64,000 bases of DNA from the NCBI GenBank assembly GCA_029260735.1, contig JAJDCR010000057.1, forward strand, positions 1 through 64,000, read 5' to 3'. Under the pieces are notes generated by a model. It was not told where the DNA came from and did no database searches. It was given only the letters and a program-made list of their open reading frames with translations. Of this stretch, positions 35,124 through 43,053 are shown piece by piece. Both the position numbers and the translations under genes were made by a program. Within the stretch, counting starts at the first letter, position 1; each line of letters opens with the position of its first letter. The DNA is from Planctomycetota bacterium. Lineage in GTDB: Bacteria; Planctomycetota; Uabimicrobiia; Uabimicrobiales; Uabimicrobiaceae.

Positions 35124-35154
35124 TAAGGCCTATTTTCATCGGCCTTACTATTTT
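35124..35154 (+). terminator. Hairpin after the RidA gene
   Basis: TAAGGCC and GGCCTTA (35124-35130 with 35141-35147) surround a 10-base loop, followed by a weak T-rich tail (CTATTTTAT). It begins 5 bases after the stop codon. Confidence 0.55.
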
Positions 35155-35275
35155 ATAGCACCATTAAATTTTAAGCGACCTACTTCATTTGCGCCAATAG
35201 TCCAGTAACGATTACTGGCAATGATACCAGAAAAAATCAAGTTAGGATCACTAATGCCCGAGAATTCAATGGAAT
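35148..35275 (-). pseudogene. Short orphan coding fragment
   Basis: An open minus-strand frame of about 42 codons ending SNRYWTIGANEVGRLKFNGAIK and a stop at 35148-35150, with no ribosome-binding site or convincing start. Amino-acid use is protein-like, so it is probably the tail of a lost gene. Family not recognised. The remaining 35276-35454 shows nothing I can name. Confidence 0.25.
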
Positions 35276-35454
35276 TCAATGCTAGGCAAGTGATTGGAGA
35301 TAGAAGTAAACACGAAAAAGTTTTTTGAGGAATTTGAAGTTACTGTGTGATTTCAAGAGAGAATTTTTAAAAGACGAATATTTTTTAGGTGAGTAGTATC
35401 ATCAATTTCAATCTTCCTTCCTGGTTTTACTTACAAAGAAGGAAGAGATTATTG

Positions 35455-35730
35455 CTAAGCAACTTTCTCGTTAAAAAAGCGGCTAAGGAAAGAAATTTTT
35501 TCCTCAGCCGCTTTTCTTTTTGCCCTATATTTGTCTAAAATCAAGTCCCCACCAGAGTCCTGTAGGGTAATCCAATTAGATTGGTACTTATAAACTTGCA
35601 ATAACGCTCGAAAATCAGCCCAAAATCCAAAGAACAGGAAAAAAACTACCTCTATTATATTCCAAGAAGAGGGAAATAAAATGAGATTTTTTTCTTTAGT
35701 TGTGTTTTTAAAGAGAGAAGAGAAGAACAA
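35455..35730 (-). pseudogene. RHS-junction scrap fused to unrelated sequence
   Basis: 91 codons. Residues 48-68 (YKYQSNWITLQDSGGDLIL) match the start of the orphan RHS tip at 44172 (HYQSNWITLNDSGGELMI), and the DNA from 35548 to about 35584 is nearly identical to 44108-44145. The parts before and after do not match, and the C-terminal codons run through a terminator-like stem (GCGGCTAAGGAAA with TTTCCTCAGCCGC, about 35481-35512). This is best read as a remnant of a displaced RHS C-terminal cassette, not a working gene. Confidence 0.55.
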
Positions 35731-35764
35731 AGAAGAAGAAACGGCTAAGGAAAAAAATAGGGGT

Positions 35765-37855
35765 TTAGGATTTGCGAGGTGGGTCGAGTTGTTCTAGTTC
35801 TCTAATAATTTCAAAGGTTTTGGTGGGATAGAGTTTTGCGGGGTGGGTTTGGTTGTGGACTTCTTTGAGCTGATCAATGGAGACTTGGGTGTAGATTTCG
35901 GTGACAGATACTTTGGAGTGTCCTAGTATTTCTTGGATGTAGCGGATTTCAGCTCCTGCGGAAAGCATGTGAGTGGCCATAGCATGCCGAAATATATGAC
36001 AGGCTCCTCTTTGGCTGTAGAGACCAAATTTCTTTAGGTAGAGCATGATTAGTTCAGAAAGGCTTTCTGGTCTGAAGGGTTTTCCTCGGCCCGAGAGAAA
36101 GAGGTGGGGTTGCTCTCTTTCACTGATTAGGGGTCTGGATTGGTGGAGGTATTCTGTGAGCCACTGGAGGGCTCTTTCTCCTATGGGAATGATTCGGTCT
36201 TTGTATCCTTTGCCGTTTCTGATGAGGATGGTTTGGTTGTAGAAGTCGATATCTTTTAGGATTAGGTTAGCTAGTTCTGTGCGACGGATTCCTGTGGAGT
36301 AGAATACTTCGAAGATGGCTCGATCTCGGATTCCGAGAGTTGTTTTGGTGTTGGGTAGATTGAGGATTTCTTCTACTTGTTCGGGAGTTAGGACGTGGCG
36401 GGGTATTCTAATTGGGGATTTGGGGAGTTCTATGTTAAGAGCGGGATTGGTGCTGAGATGCTTTTGCTCTACTAGGTAGCGAAAGTAGAGATTGATGGCG
36501 ATCATTTGTTGCTTGCGTACAGTGACGGAGAGGGCTTGGCCTTTTTTGTTTTTTCGCTGGTAGGTAAAGCTTTCGAAGAGACTGAGGATTCTTTGGTCGA
36601 TGAGTTTGGGGTGGTGGATTTCTCGTTCTGTGCACCACTGGAGGAAGGTTCGGAGATAGAAGCGGGTGATTTTGATGTACTTTAGGCTACGGCCTTTAAG
36701 TTTCATATGCTCTAGAAATTTCTCGGCTAGGGGTTTTAGAGTGTTGTTCGGGGTGTTTTCTTGCCAGAAGGGGTGGATTTTTTCGCTTTGTTTTTCTGGA
36801 GCTGGAAAGGCTGGGAGATTTTCTTTTTGTTGGTTTTGACAGATGACTTCGGGTTCGCTTTGGCTGGCAGGATGGGTTTCTAGATGGACTTGTTTTAAGT
36901 TGGGAATGGTTACTTTGGTGTAAATCTCGGTACTGGATAGGTCGCTGTGACCGAGGCATTTTTGGACATGACGGATGGAGGCTCCTCCCTGAAGCATTCC
37001 CGTGGCCATGGCATGTCTGAGAAGATGGCAAGAGCCTTTCTTTTCTATTTTAGCTGTGTTGATGTATTCGCGTACAATGCTCGTGAAGCGATTGGGAGAA
37101 GCGAAAGCTTTGCCGTGCATGGTTAGGAAGAGAGTGTTTTCAGAGGCTTTCTTCATAGAGCGAGAGCGGACTTCGACTAGATATTTCTCTAGCCATTTGA
37201 TCGCTCTCTCGCCCAAGGGAACGAGGCGGTCTTTGCGGCCTTTGCCTTCGATTACGAGGATTAATCCTCTGGCTAGATCTAGGTCTTGGATACATAGGTG
37301 AAAGAGCTCTCCTCTTCGTAGTCCAGAGGAATATAGGACTTCCATTATGGCTCGGTCGCGTATTCCTTTAGCTGTGGTTAGATCGGTTTGGTTGAGGACG
37401 TGCTCGACTTCTTCTGCGTTGAGAGTATCTCGGGGAAGTTTTTTTGTGCTGGGATAGTAGCTTACTTCTTCGCAAGAGTTGTTTAGTACGTATTCTTGCT
37501 TAACAAGCCAACGGAAGAAACCGCAAACTACGGATAAAAAATCGTTTTGAGCGCTTGTTGAAATAAGAGAATCTTTTCGTTTGCTTGTTCTCTGGGAGAG
37601 ATGGATTTTGTACTTTTCGATGATCTTTTTATTGATTTGGTGGATTTGGTAGAACGAGGATTCGTGGCACCAACTGAGAAACCATCCTAATTGATAGCGA
37701 TAGCCTTTAATGGTATGGACAGAGTAGTTTTGAATCTCCATCCAGCGAAAGTATTGCTTTGCTAGGTTCAGGATTCCGTTGGGACGCTTATCTTTTTTCT
37801 TCCATATTTTTTGGCTGGGAGAAATGTATTTTGTGGGCGTTGTTTTTTTCGGCAT
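35765..37855 (-). CDS. Fused tandem double tyrosine recombinase
   Basis: 696 residues from the ATG at 37855, which has AAAAGGAA upstream; the longer frame to 37885 starts at TTG. It holds two complete tyrosine recombinases in one chain, each with an N-terminal SAM-like core-binding domain and a catalytic domain. Unit 1 (about 30-330) has Arg180 (SSGLRRGEL), Lys205 (EGKGRKDR), His277 and Arg280 (CHLLRHAMATGML), His303 (LGHSDLSS) and Tyr312 (EIYTKV). Unit 2 (about 375-675) has Arg524 (TGIRRTEL), Lys549 (NGKGYKDR), His620 and Arg623 (CHIFRHAMATHML), His646 (LGHSKVSV) and Tyr655 (EIYTQV). A linker of about 45 residues joins them. Single XerC/D-like recombinases are about 300 residues. The adjacent primase, direct repeats and regulator suggest an integrative-element integrase. 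Confidence 0.95.
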   Translation of the reverse strand: MPKKTTPTKYISPSQKIWKKKDKRPNGILNLAKQYFRWMEIQNYSVHTIKGYRYQLGWFLSWCHESSFYQIHQINKKIIEKYKIHLSQRTSKRKDSLISTSAQNDFLSVVCGFFRWLVKQEYVLNNSCEEVSYYPSTKKLPRDTLNAEEVEHVLNQTDLTTAKGIRDRAIMEVLYSSGLRRGELFHLCIQDLDLARGLILVIEGKGRKDRLVPLGERAIKWLEKYLVEVRSRSMKKASENTLFLTMHGKAFASPNRFTSIVREYINTAKIEKKGSCHLLRHAMATGMLQGGASIRHVQKCLGHSDLSSTEIYTKVTIPNLKQVHLETHPASQSEPEVICQNQQKENLPAFPAPEKQSEKIHPFWQENTPNNTLKPLAEKFLEHMKLKGRSLKYIKITRFYLRTFLQWCTEREIHHPKLIDQRILSLFESFTYQRKNKKGQALSVTVRKQQMIAINLYFRYLVEQKHLSTNPALNIELPKSPIRIPRHVLTPEQVEEILNLPNTKTTLGIRDRAIFEVFYSTGIRRTELANLILKDIDFYNQTILIRNGKGYKDRIIPIGERALQWLTEYLHQSRPLISEREQPHLFLSGRGKPFRPESLSELIMLYLKKFGLYSQRGACHIFRHAMATHMLSAGAEIRYIQEILGHSKVSVTEIYTQVSIDQLKEVHNQTHPAKLYPTKTFEIIRELEQLDPPRKS

Positions 37856-37988
37856 CAGAAATTTCCTTTTGCAACTTTGATTCAAATTTCTTGCTTTTTT
37901 TTCTCTTCCGGGTAGTGAAAAAGCTGCCTTCTTTTTTTTGAAGACAGCTAGTATAGGTAATACTTGGCCTTACGGCTGTTTTGAAGTT

Positions 37989-38043
37989 CGACAGGTGCCT
38001 AAAAGGTCGATAAAAGGCAAGTAAAAGGTGAATGAAAGGCTCC
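37989..38043. repeat. Five direct repeats at exact 11-bp period
   Basis: Units are CGACAGGTGCC (degenerate), TAAAAGGTCGA, TAAAAGGCAAG, TAAAAGGTGAA and TGAAAGGCTCC, with the AGG core recurring every 11 bases at 37993, 38004, 38015, 38026 and 38037. The array lies in the only non-coding gap between the primase-ATPase gene (stop 38064) and the double recombinase (start 37855). One-turn spacing puts all cores on one DNA face, as for iterons or integrase arm-binding sites. Confidence 0.75.
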
Positions 38044-38063
38044 TGTTTTACCCCGAAAGGTTG

Positions 38064-41000
38064 CTACCGTAGTGGTAATTTTGCTTTTTCTTCCATTTGG
38101 GACTTCAACTGTCTGGTGTCGAGTAGTCCCATCAAGAAAGGAGTGCCACTTTGTCCTTCGCCAGAGTAGAGTAATTGGTACTCATAACGTAATCCGTTGC
38201 TTCCGCTTCTTGCAAGAATGTACTCTAAATCCACTAGGCGATCTAAGTGGAGCTTAACCTGAGTGTTGCTCCAGCCAGTGTAATCTCTCGCTTGTTTGCG
38301 GGTGAAGAGGCATTTATCTTGGCTGACTTGCTCGGCTTGGATACGCTCCTTGACCATTTGGGTGATAAGGCGAAGGAACTTTCTCGTTTGCGGAGCTAGT
38401 TCTCCTAAGCAATTGCCCATAATTTCGTTGACCAATCGATTGGCGATGGCAATATCCTCAGGGATTACTTCGATGTACTCGACGATTTCGTTATCGTGCT
38501 TCACTCGCTTAATCGGCCTTTGGTATTGGTGGAGGAAAGTGATGGTTCGGATTAGGGTTAGGTATTTAACGTGGTCTCTTCTACTTCGAAGATGGCTGTC
38601 TAAGAAGGTGAGCTGCTTGGCGTAGGGATTAACTACCATCATGGGCCTTAAAAGGCGCTGGGCGTTTTGGTGCAAGCGGACAATTTTATCCTTGCACTGT
38701 TCCTGGAGCATTCCGTTTAGGGTCTCTTGCTCTCGCTGCCTTGCATGGATAGCTTTGGTTTGGGAGGAATCGGCCACTGTAGTTAAAACTAAGCAGCGGT
38801 TTTGGAACTCTTCCTCGATCTCTTCGGAAGTAGTGGTCATAAAAACTTGGGTCGGCCCTTTTACTTTGTACTCATGGGTGGTGAAGCGTCCGCTTTTAGG
38901 TTCTTTGCCTGTGCTAGCAATGCACAAGCTTTTTTCGCTTTGCATAATTTTGATCGCGTACGAAGCTTTCTCCGCTCCCTCTTCTTCGGAGATAGCGAGG
39001 GTTTTATGGACGAGGTTCTCTTCGCCCATGTAAAAGAGAGATTGCCCGGTCATGGCTGTGTATTTGACCACATCTTCTTCGGGAACAAAGGAGAGAGCTG
39101 TGTTCATCAGCATCGACTTCCCAGAAGAAGAAAGTGCTTGGACAATCACAGCAAGAGGATCTTTCAGTTTACGAGAGATTAAGGCCAAATAGCAAACCAA
39201 GATATTGGTTCTTTCTCCGACTAAACCACAGCGGGCGTAGTCCTCCACGATCCTTTGAGCGAGCTGAGGAGTGCGTAAAAGAGCGATAGCTTCTTTCTTC
39301 TCCTGTTCGCTCAGGATCACTTCTTTTGTTTTGGGATTCATGGTTTCCTCGATATACTTCTTTTGCAACTCCTCTAGAGATAAGAGTATTCGGCCGACAT
39401 CAAGCTTAATGATCTCGATGTTTATTCCTAGCTCCTGGGCAGTCGTTTTGATGAAGCCAAAGCGTTGGCGAGCGTTGAATAACTCTAGGGTATCGACGTG
39501 GAAGTTATTGCCAATAAAGACCCGGATGTTAATGCGCAACGAATCAAAAGAGTTATTTTTGTAAAGCCCTCGGATTCGATAGCGACGCTCTTCGATCAAG
39601 ATCTCTACATTCTCCCCTTCGACCTTGGGAGACAAGCGATATTGCTCAGGAATCTCCATTTTTTTTTCTTTAGCCGTTTCTTCTTTTTTGTTTTTTCCGA
39701 TTTCTTTTTTGGGATCTTTCACGACTAAAGAAGGAAAATATTGGCGCAAATCTACAGCTTGGTCTATATGTTGTTGGAGTTGTTTCTGAGGGGACTGGGC
39801 TTGGCAAGCAAATTCATTGGCATCTTGGCCAGAAGGAAAGACCACTCTTGAGCATTCCATTCCCAAGGGAATCAGCTTCTCGGCAAGCTTGAGAGCAGCC
39901 TTATTGCCTGCTTCGTCGTTGTCGTAAGCAATATAGATTCTCTTCGGTTTACTCTGCTGGAAAGCTGAGAGATACTCTGCGGTGAAGCCTTGAGTGCCAT
40001 AGCTTGCTGTAACATTACAAAAGCCATTTGCCCAGAAACTCAAAGCATCGAATAGGCTTTCGCAGAGGATGATTTCCTGACAACCTAAACAGCTCGGGTT
40101 GAAAATTCCCCGGTGCGATCCTGGCAAATAGAGATGATAGCTCGTACCTGCGCGTAAGCGATCATTGATCTTACGCCCATAGACTTCAGTGATTTCTCCA
40201 TTTGCTGAGATGATCGGCACAACAATTGAGCCCGCAAAGTGCTCATGACCACTAGACCGGAAGAGACCTAACTCTTCAAGTTGCTCGCGGACTTCACCAC
40301 CTTTACTTCGTTTACGAGGGATTTTAAGACCAAGAGAGCGGTCGGCAAAGCCCAAGCGAAATTTGGTGATTAACTCAGGACTATGGATTCCTCTCTTTGC
40401 TAAGTACTCTAGAGCTTTGGGAGACTTGAGAAGGCTCTGATGATAGTACTCTATTGTTTGCTTAAGAAGCTTAGATTGACTGGGGTTCTCTGGTTTCAAG
40501 ACAGGAGTAACCTCTTTTTTAGCGACTAAAGGAGAAGGAGAACTTCCACTCTGTAAATGAGGATACTTCTCTCTAAGAACATGACCCGCTTCTAAAAAAG
40601 AAATCTTCTGGTTTTTCATCACCCAGTCAAGAACCGTACCTCCACGACCGCAAGAAAAACAATGCCACAAATTATTCTGGCTTACGCTGAGAGAGGGCGT
40701 TTTATCTTGGTGGAAGGGGCAACGGGAGAAGTGATCTTTGCCCACTCTACGAAACTCTAAACCCTCTTCTTTCATTAGATCAAGAAGAGAAATTTCTTCT
40801 TTTAGTCGTTCTACTTCCCTTTCGCAAATCGGTTTGAGATTAGTAGTTTTAGAAGAAAGAAGAGAGATTTTTTTCTTTAGTGGTGTTTTTTTAGTAGGAT
40901 TTACTGAAGAAGAGGAGATTTGTTCCAGGTAGGAAGTGGCTTTCCAATCGCTTAAGCCCAAAGAAAGCATAACAAAGCGAATGGCATTACCGTGTTTACG

Positions 41001-41234
41001 GCAGCTTTGGCAAGAAAAACGGTTCTTTGATTTATCCACTTGCAAGGTCTTTTCCTGGCAAGCCGGACAAGTATCGGCAGGCAACTTAGCCTGATCAATG
41101 ACAGAAGCAATAGCAACCTGATTAGCAATCTCTCGCCGCTTCTTTAATTGCTTAGCTTTTTCCGCTTTCTTAGTTGTTATTTCAGCCTGTTTTTGATAAA
41201 CTTTATCTGTATTTCTATTTTCTCTGGTTTTCAT
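38064..41234 (-). CDS. Primase-ATPase: zinc ribbon, CHC2 finger, TOPRIM, AAA-type domain
   Basis: 1,056 residues. After a basic coiled-coil start come a first four-Cys zinc finger (Cys56, 59, 75, 78) and a DnaG-type CHC2 finger (Cys172, His175, Cys192, Cys195; CPFHQDKTPSLSVSQNN). A DnaG core and TOPRIM domain follow (about 240-470; ILCESLFDALSF, IYIAYDNDEAGNKAALKLAE). From about 690 there is an ATPase: Walker A SSSGKS with Lys706, Walker B-like LAISEEEG, sensor VFMTTTSEE, arginine-finger-like EFQNRCLVLTT. A winged-helix-like tail ends the chain (FTRKQARDYTGWSNTQVKLH). It should prime and unwind DNA as a replication protein of a plasmid-like or integrative element. It is 12 bases from the small gene upstream, forming one operon. 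Confidence 0.9.
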   Translation of the reverse strand: MKTRENRNTDKVYQKQAEITTKKAEKAKQLKKRREIANQVAIASVIDQAKLPADTCPACQEKTLQVDKSKNRFSCQSCRKHGNAIRFVMLSLGLSDWKATSYLEQISSSSVNPTKKTPLKKKISLLSSKTTNLKPICEREVERLKEEISLLDLMKEEGLEFRRVGKDHFSRCPFHQDKTPSLSVSQNNLWHCFSCGRGGTVLDWVMKNQKISFLEAGHVLREKYPHLQSGSSPSPLVAKKEVTPVLKPENPSQSKLLKQTIEYYHQSLLKSPKALEYLAKRGIHSPELITKFRLGFADRSLGLKIPRKRSKGGEVREQLEELGLFRSSGHEHFAGSIVVPIISANGEITEVYGRKINDRLRAGTSYHLYLPGSHRGIFNPSCLGCQEIILCESLFDALSFWANGFCNVTASYGTQGFTAEYLSAFQQSKPKRIYIAYDNDEAGNKAALKLAEKLIPLGMECSRVVFPSGQDANEFACQAQSPQKQLQQHIDQAVDLRQYFPSLVVKDPKKEIGKNKKEETAKEKKMEIPEQYRLSPKVEGENVEILIEERRYRIRGLYKNNSFDSLRINIRVFIGNNFHVDTLELFNARQRFGFIKTTAQELGINIEIIKLDVGRILLSLEELQKKYIEETMNPKTKEVILSEQEKKEAIALLRTPQLAQRIVEDYARCGLVGERTNILVCYLALISRKLKDPLAVIVQALSSSGKSMLMNTALSFVPEEDVVKYTAMTGQSLFYMGEENLVHKTLAISEEEGAEKASYAIKIMQSEKSLCIASTGKEPKSGRFTTHEYKVKGPTQVFMTTTSEEIEEEFQNRCLVLTTVADSSQTKAIHARQREQETLNGMLQEQCKDKIVRLHQNAQRLLRPMMVVNPYAKQLTFLDSHLRSRRDHVKYLTLIRTITFLHQYQRPIKRVKHDNEIVEYIEVIPEDIAIANRLVNEIMGNCLGELAPQTRKFLRLITQMVKERIQAEQVSQDKCLFTRKQARDYTGWSNTQVKLHLDRLVDLEYILARSGSNGLRYEYQLLYSGEGQSGTPFLMGLLDTRQLKSQMEEKAKLPLR

Positions 41235-41245
41235 TTTTCGCTCCT

Positions 41246-41506
41246 CTAGTTACTTCTGGTTTTAGTGGATTGAAAAATGATATCGCGGAGAAGGTTGATC
41301 TTCGCTCTCAGCTCGGTTACATTAGCAAGAGCTTGGTTGTTACAGTAGTCTTTCGCTAGCTTAGAGAGATTTTTTCCTCGTAAGCAAAAAGAGACCGTGG
41401 TGCGACCATTGTGATTGACTTGGAAATCAACTAGCTCGGCATCGGATTCACATAAAATGTAGGCCGATTGCCATAAGTCCGAGCTTGAGTATTGCTCTGT
41501 GTTCAT
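41246..41506 (-). CDS. Small DUF5659-like accessory protein
   Basis: 86 residues. The pattern YILCESDAELVDFQVNHNGR..VSFCL, then LAKDYCNNQALANVTELRAKINLLRDIIF resembles DUF5659 proteins, small alpha/beta proteins often encoded beside CHC2 primases on mobile elements. Function is unknown. AAAGGA precedes the ATG by 6 bases. The primase begins 12 bases downstream, so the two are cotranscribed from the divergent region shared with the HTH regulator. Confidence 0.6.
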   Translation of the reverse strand: MNTEQYSSSDLWQSAYILCESDAELVDFQVNHNGRTTVSFCLRGKNLSKLAKDYCNNQALANVTELRAKINLLRDIIFQSTKTRSN

Positions 41507-41532
41507 GGATTTTCCTTTCGAAAGAAGGGTGG

Positions 41533-41593
41533 CCCGTCTTTTCCTGGATTGAAGTTTACCAAGACTAGAACACCAGGTTGGACGGGTTTTTTT
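41533..41593. promoter_or_regulatory. Large stem-loop with T-run in the divergent control region
   Basis: CCCGTC (41533-41538) and CCTGG (41543-41547) pair with CCAGG (41573-41577) and GACGGG (41581-41586), with a 25-base loop, followed by seven T residues on the plus strand. It lies 26 bases upstream of the start of the small DUF5659-like gene and 120 bases before the HTH gene. It may block antisense transcription, act as an operator or mark an origin-like site. Confidence 0.5.
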
Positions 41594-41712
41594 GTTATTA
41601 AAAATCTAGTTCGAACAGAAAAATATCAAACTATAGACTTAATTATATAATCAATAGACTTATCAGACAAGCATTTTTTTCAAATAATGCTAAAAAAATT
41701 AGAGACACTACT

Positions 41713-42081
41713 ATGAAGTCCAGTAAAGCAAAAGCACTTGGATATAGATTGAAGATGATCCGGGCGAGTAAAAATGTGAAACAAAAAGACTTGGCTGAAA
41801 AGTTAAGTGTATCACAAGCATATGTATCAGATCTTGAGGCTGGCAAAAGGATGATTCCTTCGGATACACTTTTTCAATTAGCAGAAATTTTTGATATTGG
41901 TTTGGAATCTTTTGATATTCGTAAAGAATTGGCTGAGGAAAAGGATTTCAAGAAAGAATTTTTAGATATGAAGAAAAAAATTGAAGATCATTTTTTTGAG
42001 CAAAAATGTATTCGTAAAGATATTACTGAATTAAAAAAAGGGATAGAGCAAATTAAAATTTTGATTGAGACTCTTAAATGA
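41713..42081 (+). CDS. HTH-XRE-family regulator
   Basis: 122 residues. A Cro/CI-type helix-turn-helix covers about residues 9-65 (LGYRLKMIRASKNVKQKDLA, EKLSVSQAYVSDLEAGKR, LFQLAEIFDIGLESF). The C-terminal 50 residues are charged and coiled-coil-like, suited to dimerisation. It is divergent from the DUF5659-primase-recombinase operon across 206 bases, the usual place for a repressor of an integrative element's replication and excision genes. It converges on the HEAT-like gene with 24 bases between stops. Confidence 0.9.
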   Translation: MKSSKAKALGYRLKMIRASKNVKQKDLAEKLSVSQAYVSDLEAGKRMIPSDTLFQLAEIFDIGLESFDIRKELAEEKDFKKEFLDMKKKIEDHFFEQKCIRKDITELKKGIEQIKILIETLK

Positions 42082-42105
42082 CATTAGACATCAGCTATTC
42101 AGTTT

Positions 42106-43035
42106 TCACTCCTGAAACCATCTAACATTATTAGGAATACTATTGGCTCTATGTTTAATCCGTTGCTTATCTATATAAGTAATTGGCAAATTAAAATATT
42201 GAACATGCTCTACTTCGTAGGATTTTACTACATAATTTTTTTCTCTACGAATGTATTCGTCTATAGACAAAGGTATTATAGGCGTTTTTCGATATCCGAA
42301 TTTTTCTAAGTTGCGAGGATGTATTTTTAGTATTACCCATCCCGAATTCCATTTAGCTTTTCCATAGTCCTTAACCATTCCTTTAAAGCCAATTTCATCC
42401 CCAATTTTTAGTAATCTATTAACGGAGTAAAACTTCCCTTGTTTCCATTTAAAAAGCCTTATAGAAACAAAATTGTTGTTGGAGTGTGCAGAGTTTATTA
42501 AAAAACTATATTTAGGAATAGGGGGTTTCTTTAGTATTTTGGAAGCTTTCATTCTTAAAATAGATTCTGGATCTTTAAGAAAATGACTCAACAAGGATAT
42601 ATTTTTTTGCTTACCTAAATCCATTTTTTCTACACAAAATAAAATTTTCAGCCTAATTTTCCAATTTTTATCATGAAAAGTTTTTTGAATACAAGGCAAG
42701 TTTAAAATATCAGCCCCTTTTATTTTATAAAGAATTCCAATAGCTTTAGCGCGAATATCCACATTCTTATCTTTATCAACTATAGATACTACAATGGGGA
42801 TTATCCACTCATGATCCTTTAGGTTTATTGTTTCATCACCAATTACTTTTAAAGCCATCCACCTATAAACAGATTTTTTATGTTTTAATTTTTGAATTAA
42901 CGTTTCTTTGTTAAACTCAAATTCAGATGCTAAAAACACTAGAGTTTGGTTATAATTTTTTGATAGTTTAGCCTCTTGCCCATAAGAAAAAACTTGAACT
43001 AAAAAAAAAATAACTATTAAGAATCTTTTTTCCAT
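42106..43035 (-). CDS. Exported HEAT-like repeat protein, candidate immunity protein
   Basis: 309 residues. A signal peptide (MEKRFLIVIFFLVQVFSYG) precedes three to four HEAT/armadillo-like helical pairs at about 30-175 (KKSVYRWMALKVIGDETI, VDIRAKAIGILYKI, KNWKIRLKILFCVEKM, ESILRMKASKIL). A separate C-terminal beta-rich part carries LLKIGDEIGFKG and KAKWNSGWVILKI. GGGAG lies upstream of the ATG at 43035. It begins 18 bases after the RHS-metzincin gene, in the position of an immunity gene, and export would place it where a protease toxin enters or acts. The immunity role is inferred from position only. Confidence 0.65.
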   Translation of the reverse strand: MEKRFLIVIFFLVQVFSYGQEAKLSKNYNQTLVFLASEFEFNKETLIQKLKHKKSVYRWMALKVIGDETINLKDHEWIIPIVVSIVDKDKNVDIRAKAIGILYKIKGADILNLPCIQKTFHDKNWKIRLKILFCVEKMDLGKQKNISLLSHFLKDPESILRMKASKILKKPPIPKYSFLINSAHSNNNFVSIRLFKWKQGKFYSVNRLLKIGDEIGFKGMVKDYGKAKWNSGWVILKIHPRNLEKFGYRKTPIIPLSIDEYIRREKNYVVKSYEVEHVQYFNLPITYIDKQRIKHRANSIPNNVRWFQE

Positions 43036-43053
43036 AAATATTCTCCCAAAATC

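Noticed and set aside
34642..35139. 165-codon minus-strand frame opposite the RidA gene
   Set aside because: It mirrors a conserved domain on the other strand and has no ribosome-binding site; treated as a shadow.
37989..38043. Possible CRISPR-like repeat array
   Set aside because: Units are 11 bp with no spacers of 25-40 bp and no cas gene nearby; the pattern is that of protein-binding sites.
42106..43035. HEAT-like protein as part of the primase-recombinase operon
   Set aside because: It is separated from that operon by the oppositely oriented HTH gene and instead follows the RHS-metzincin gene at 18 bases.
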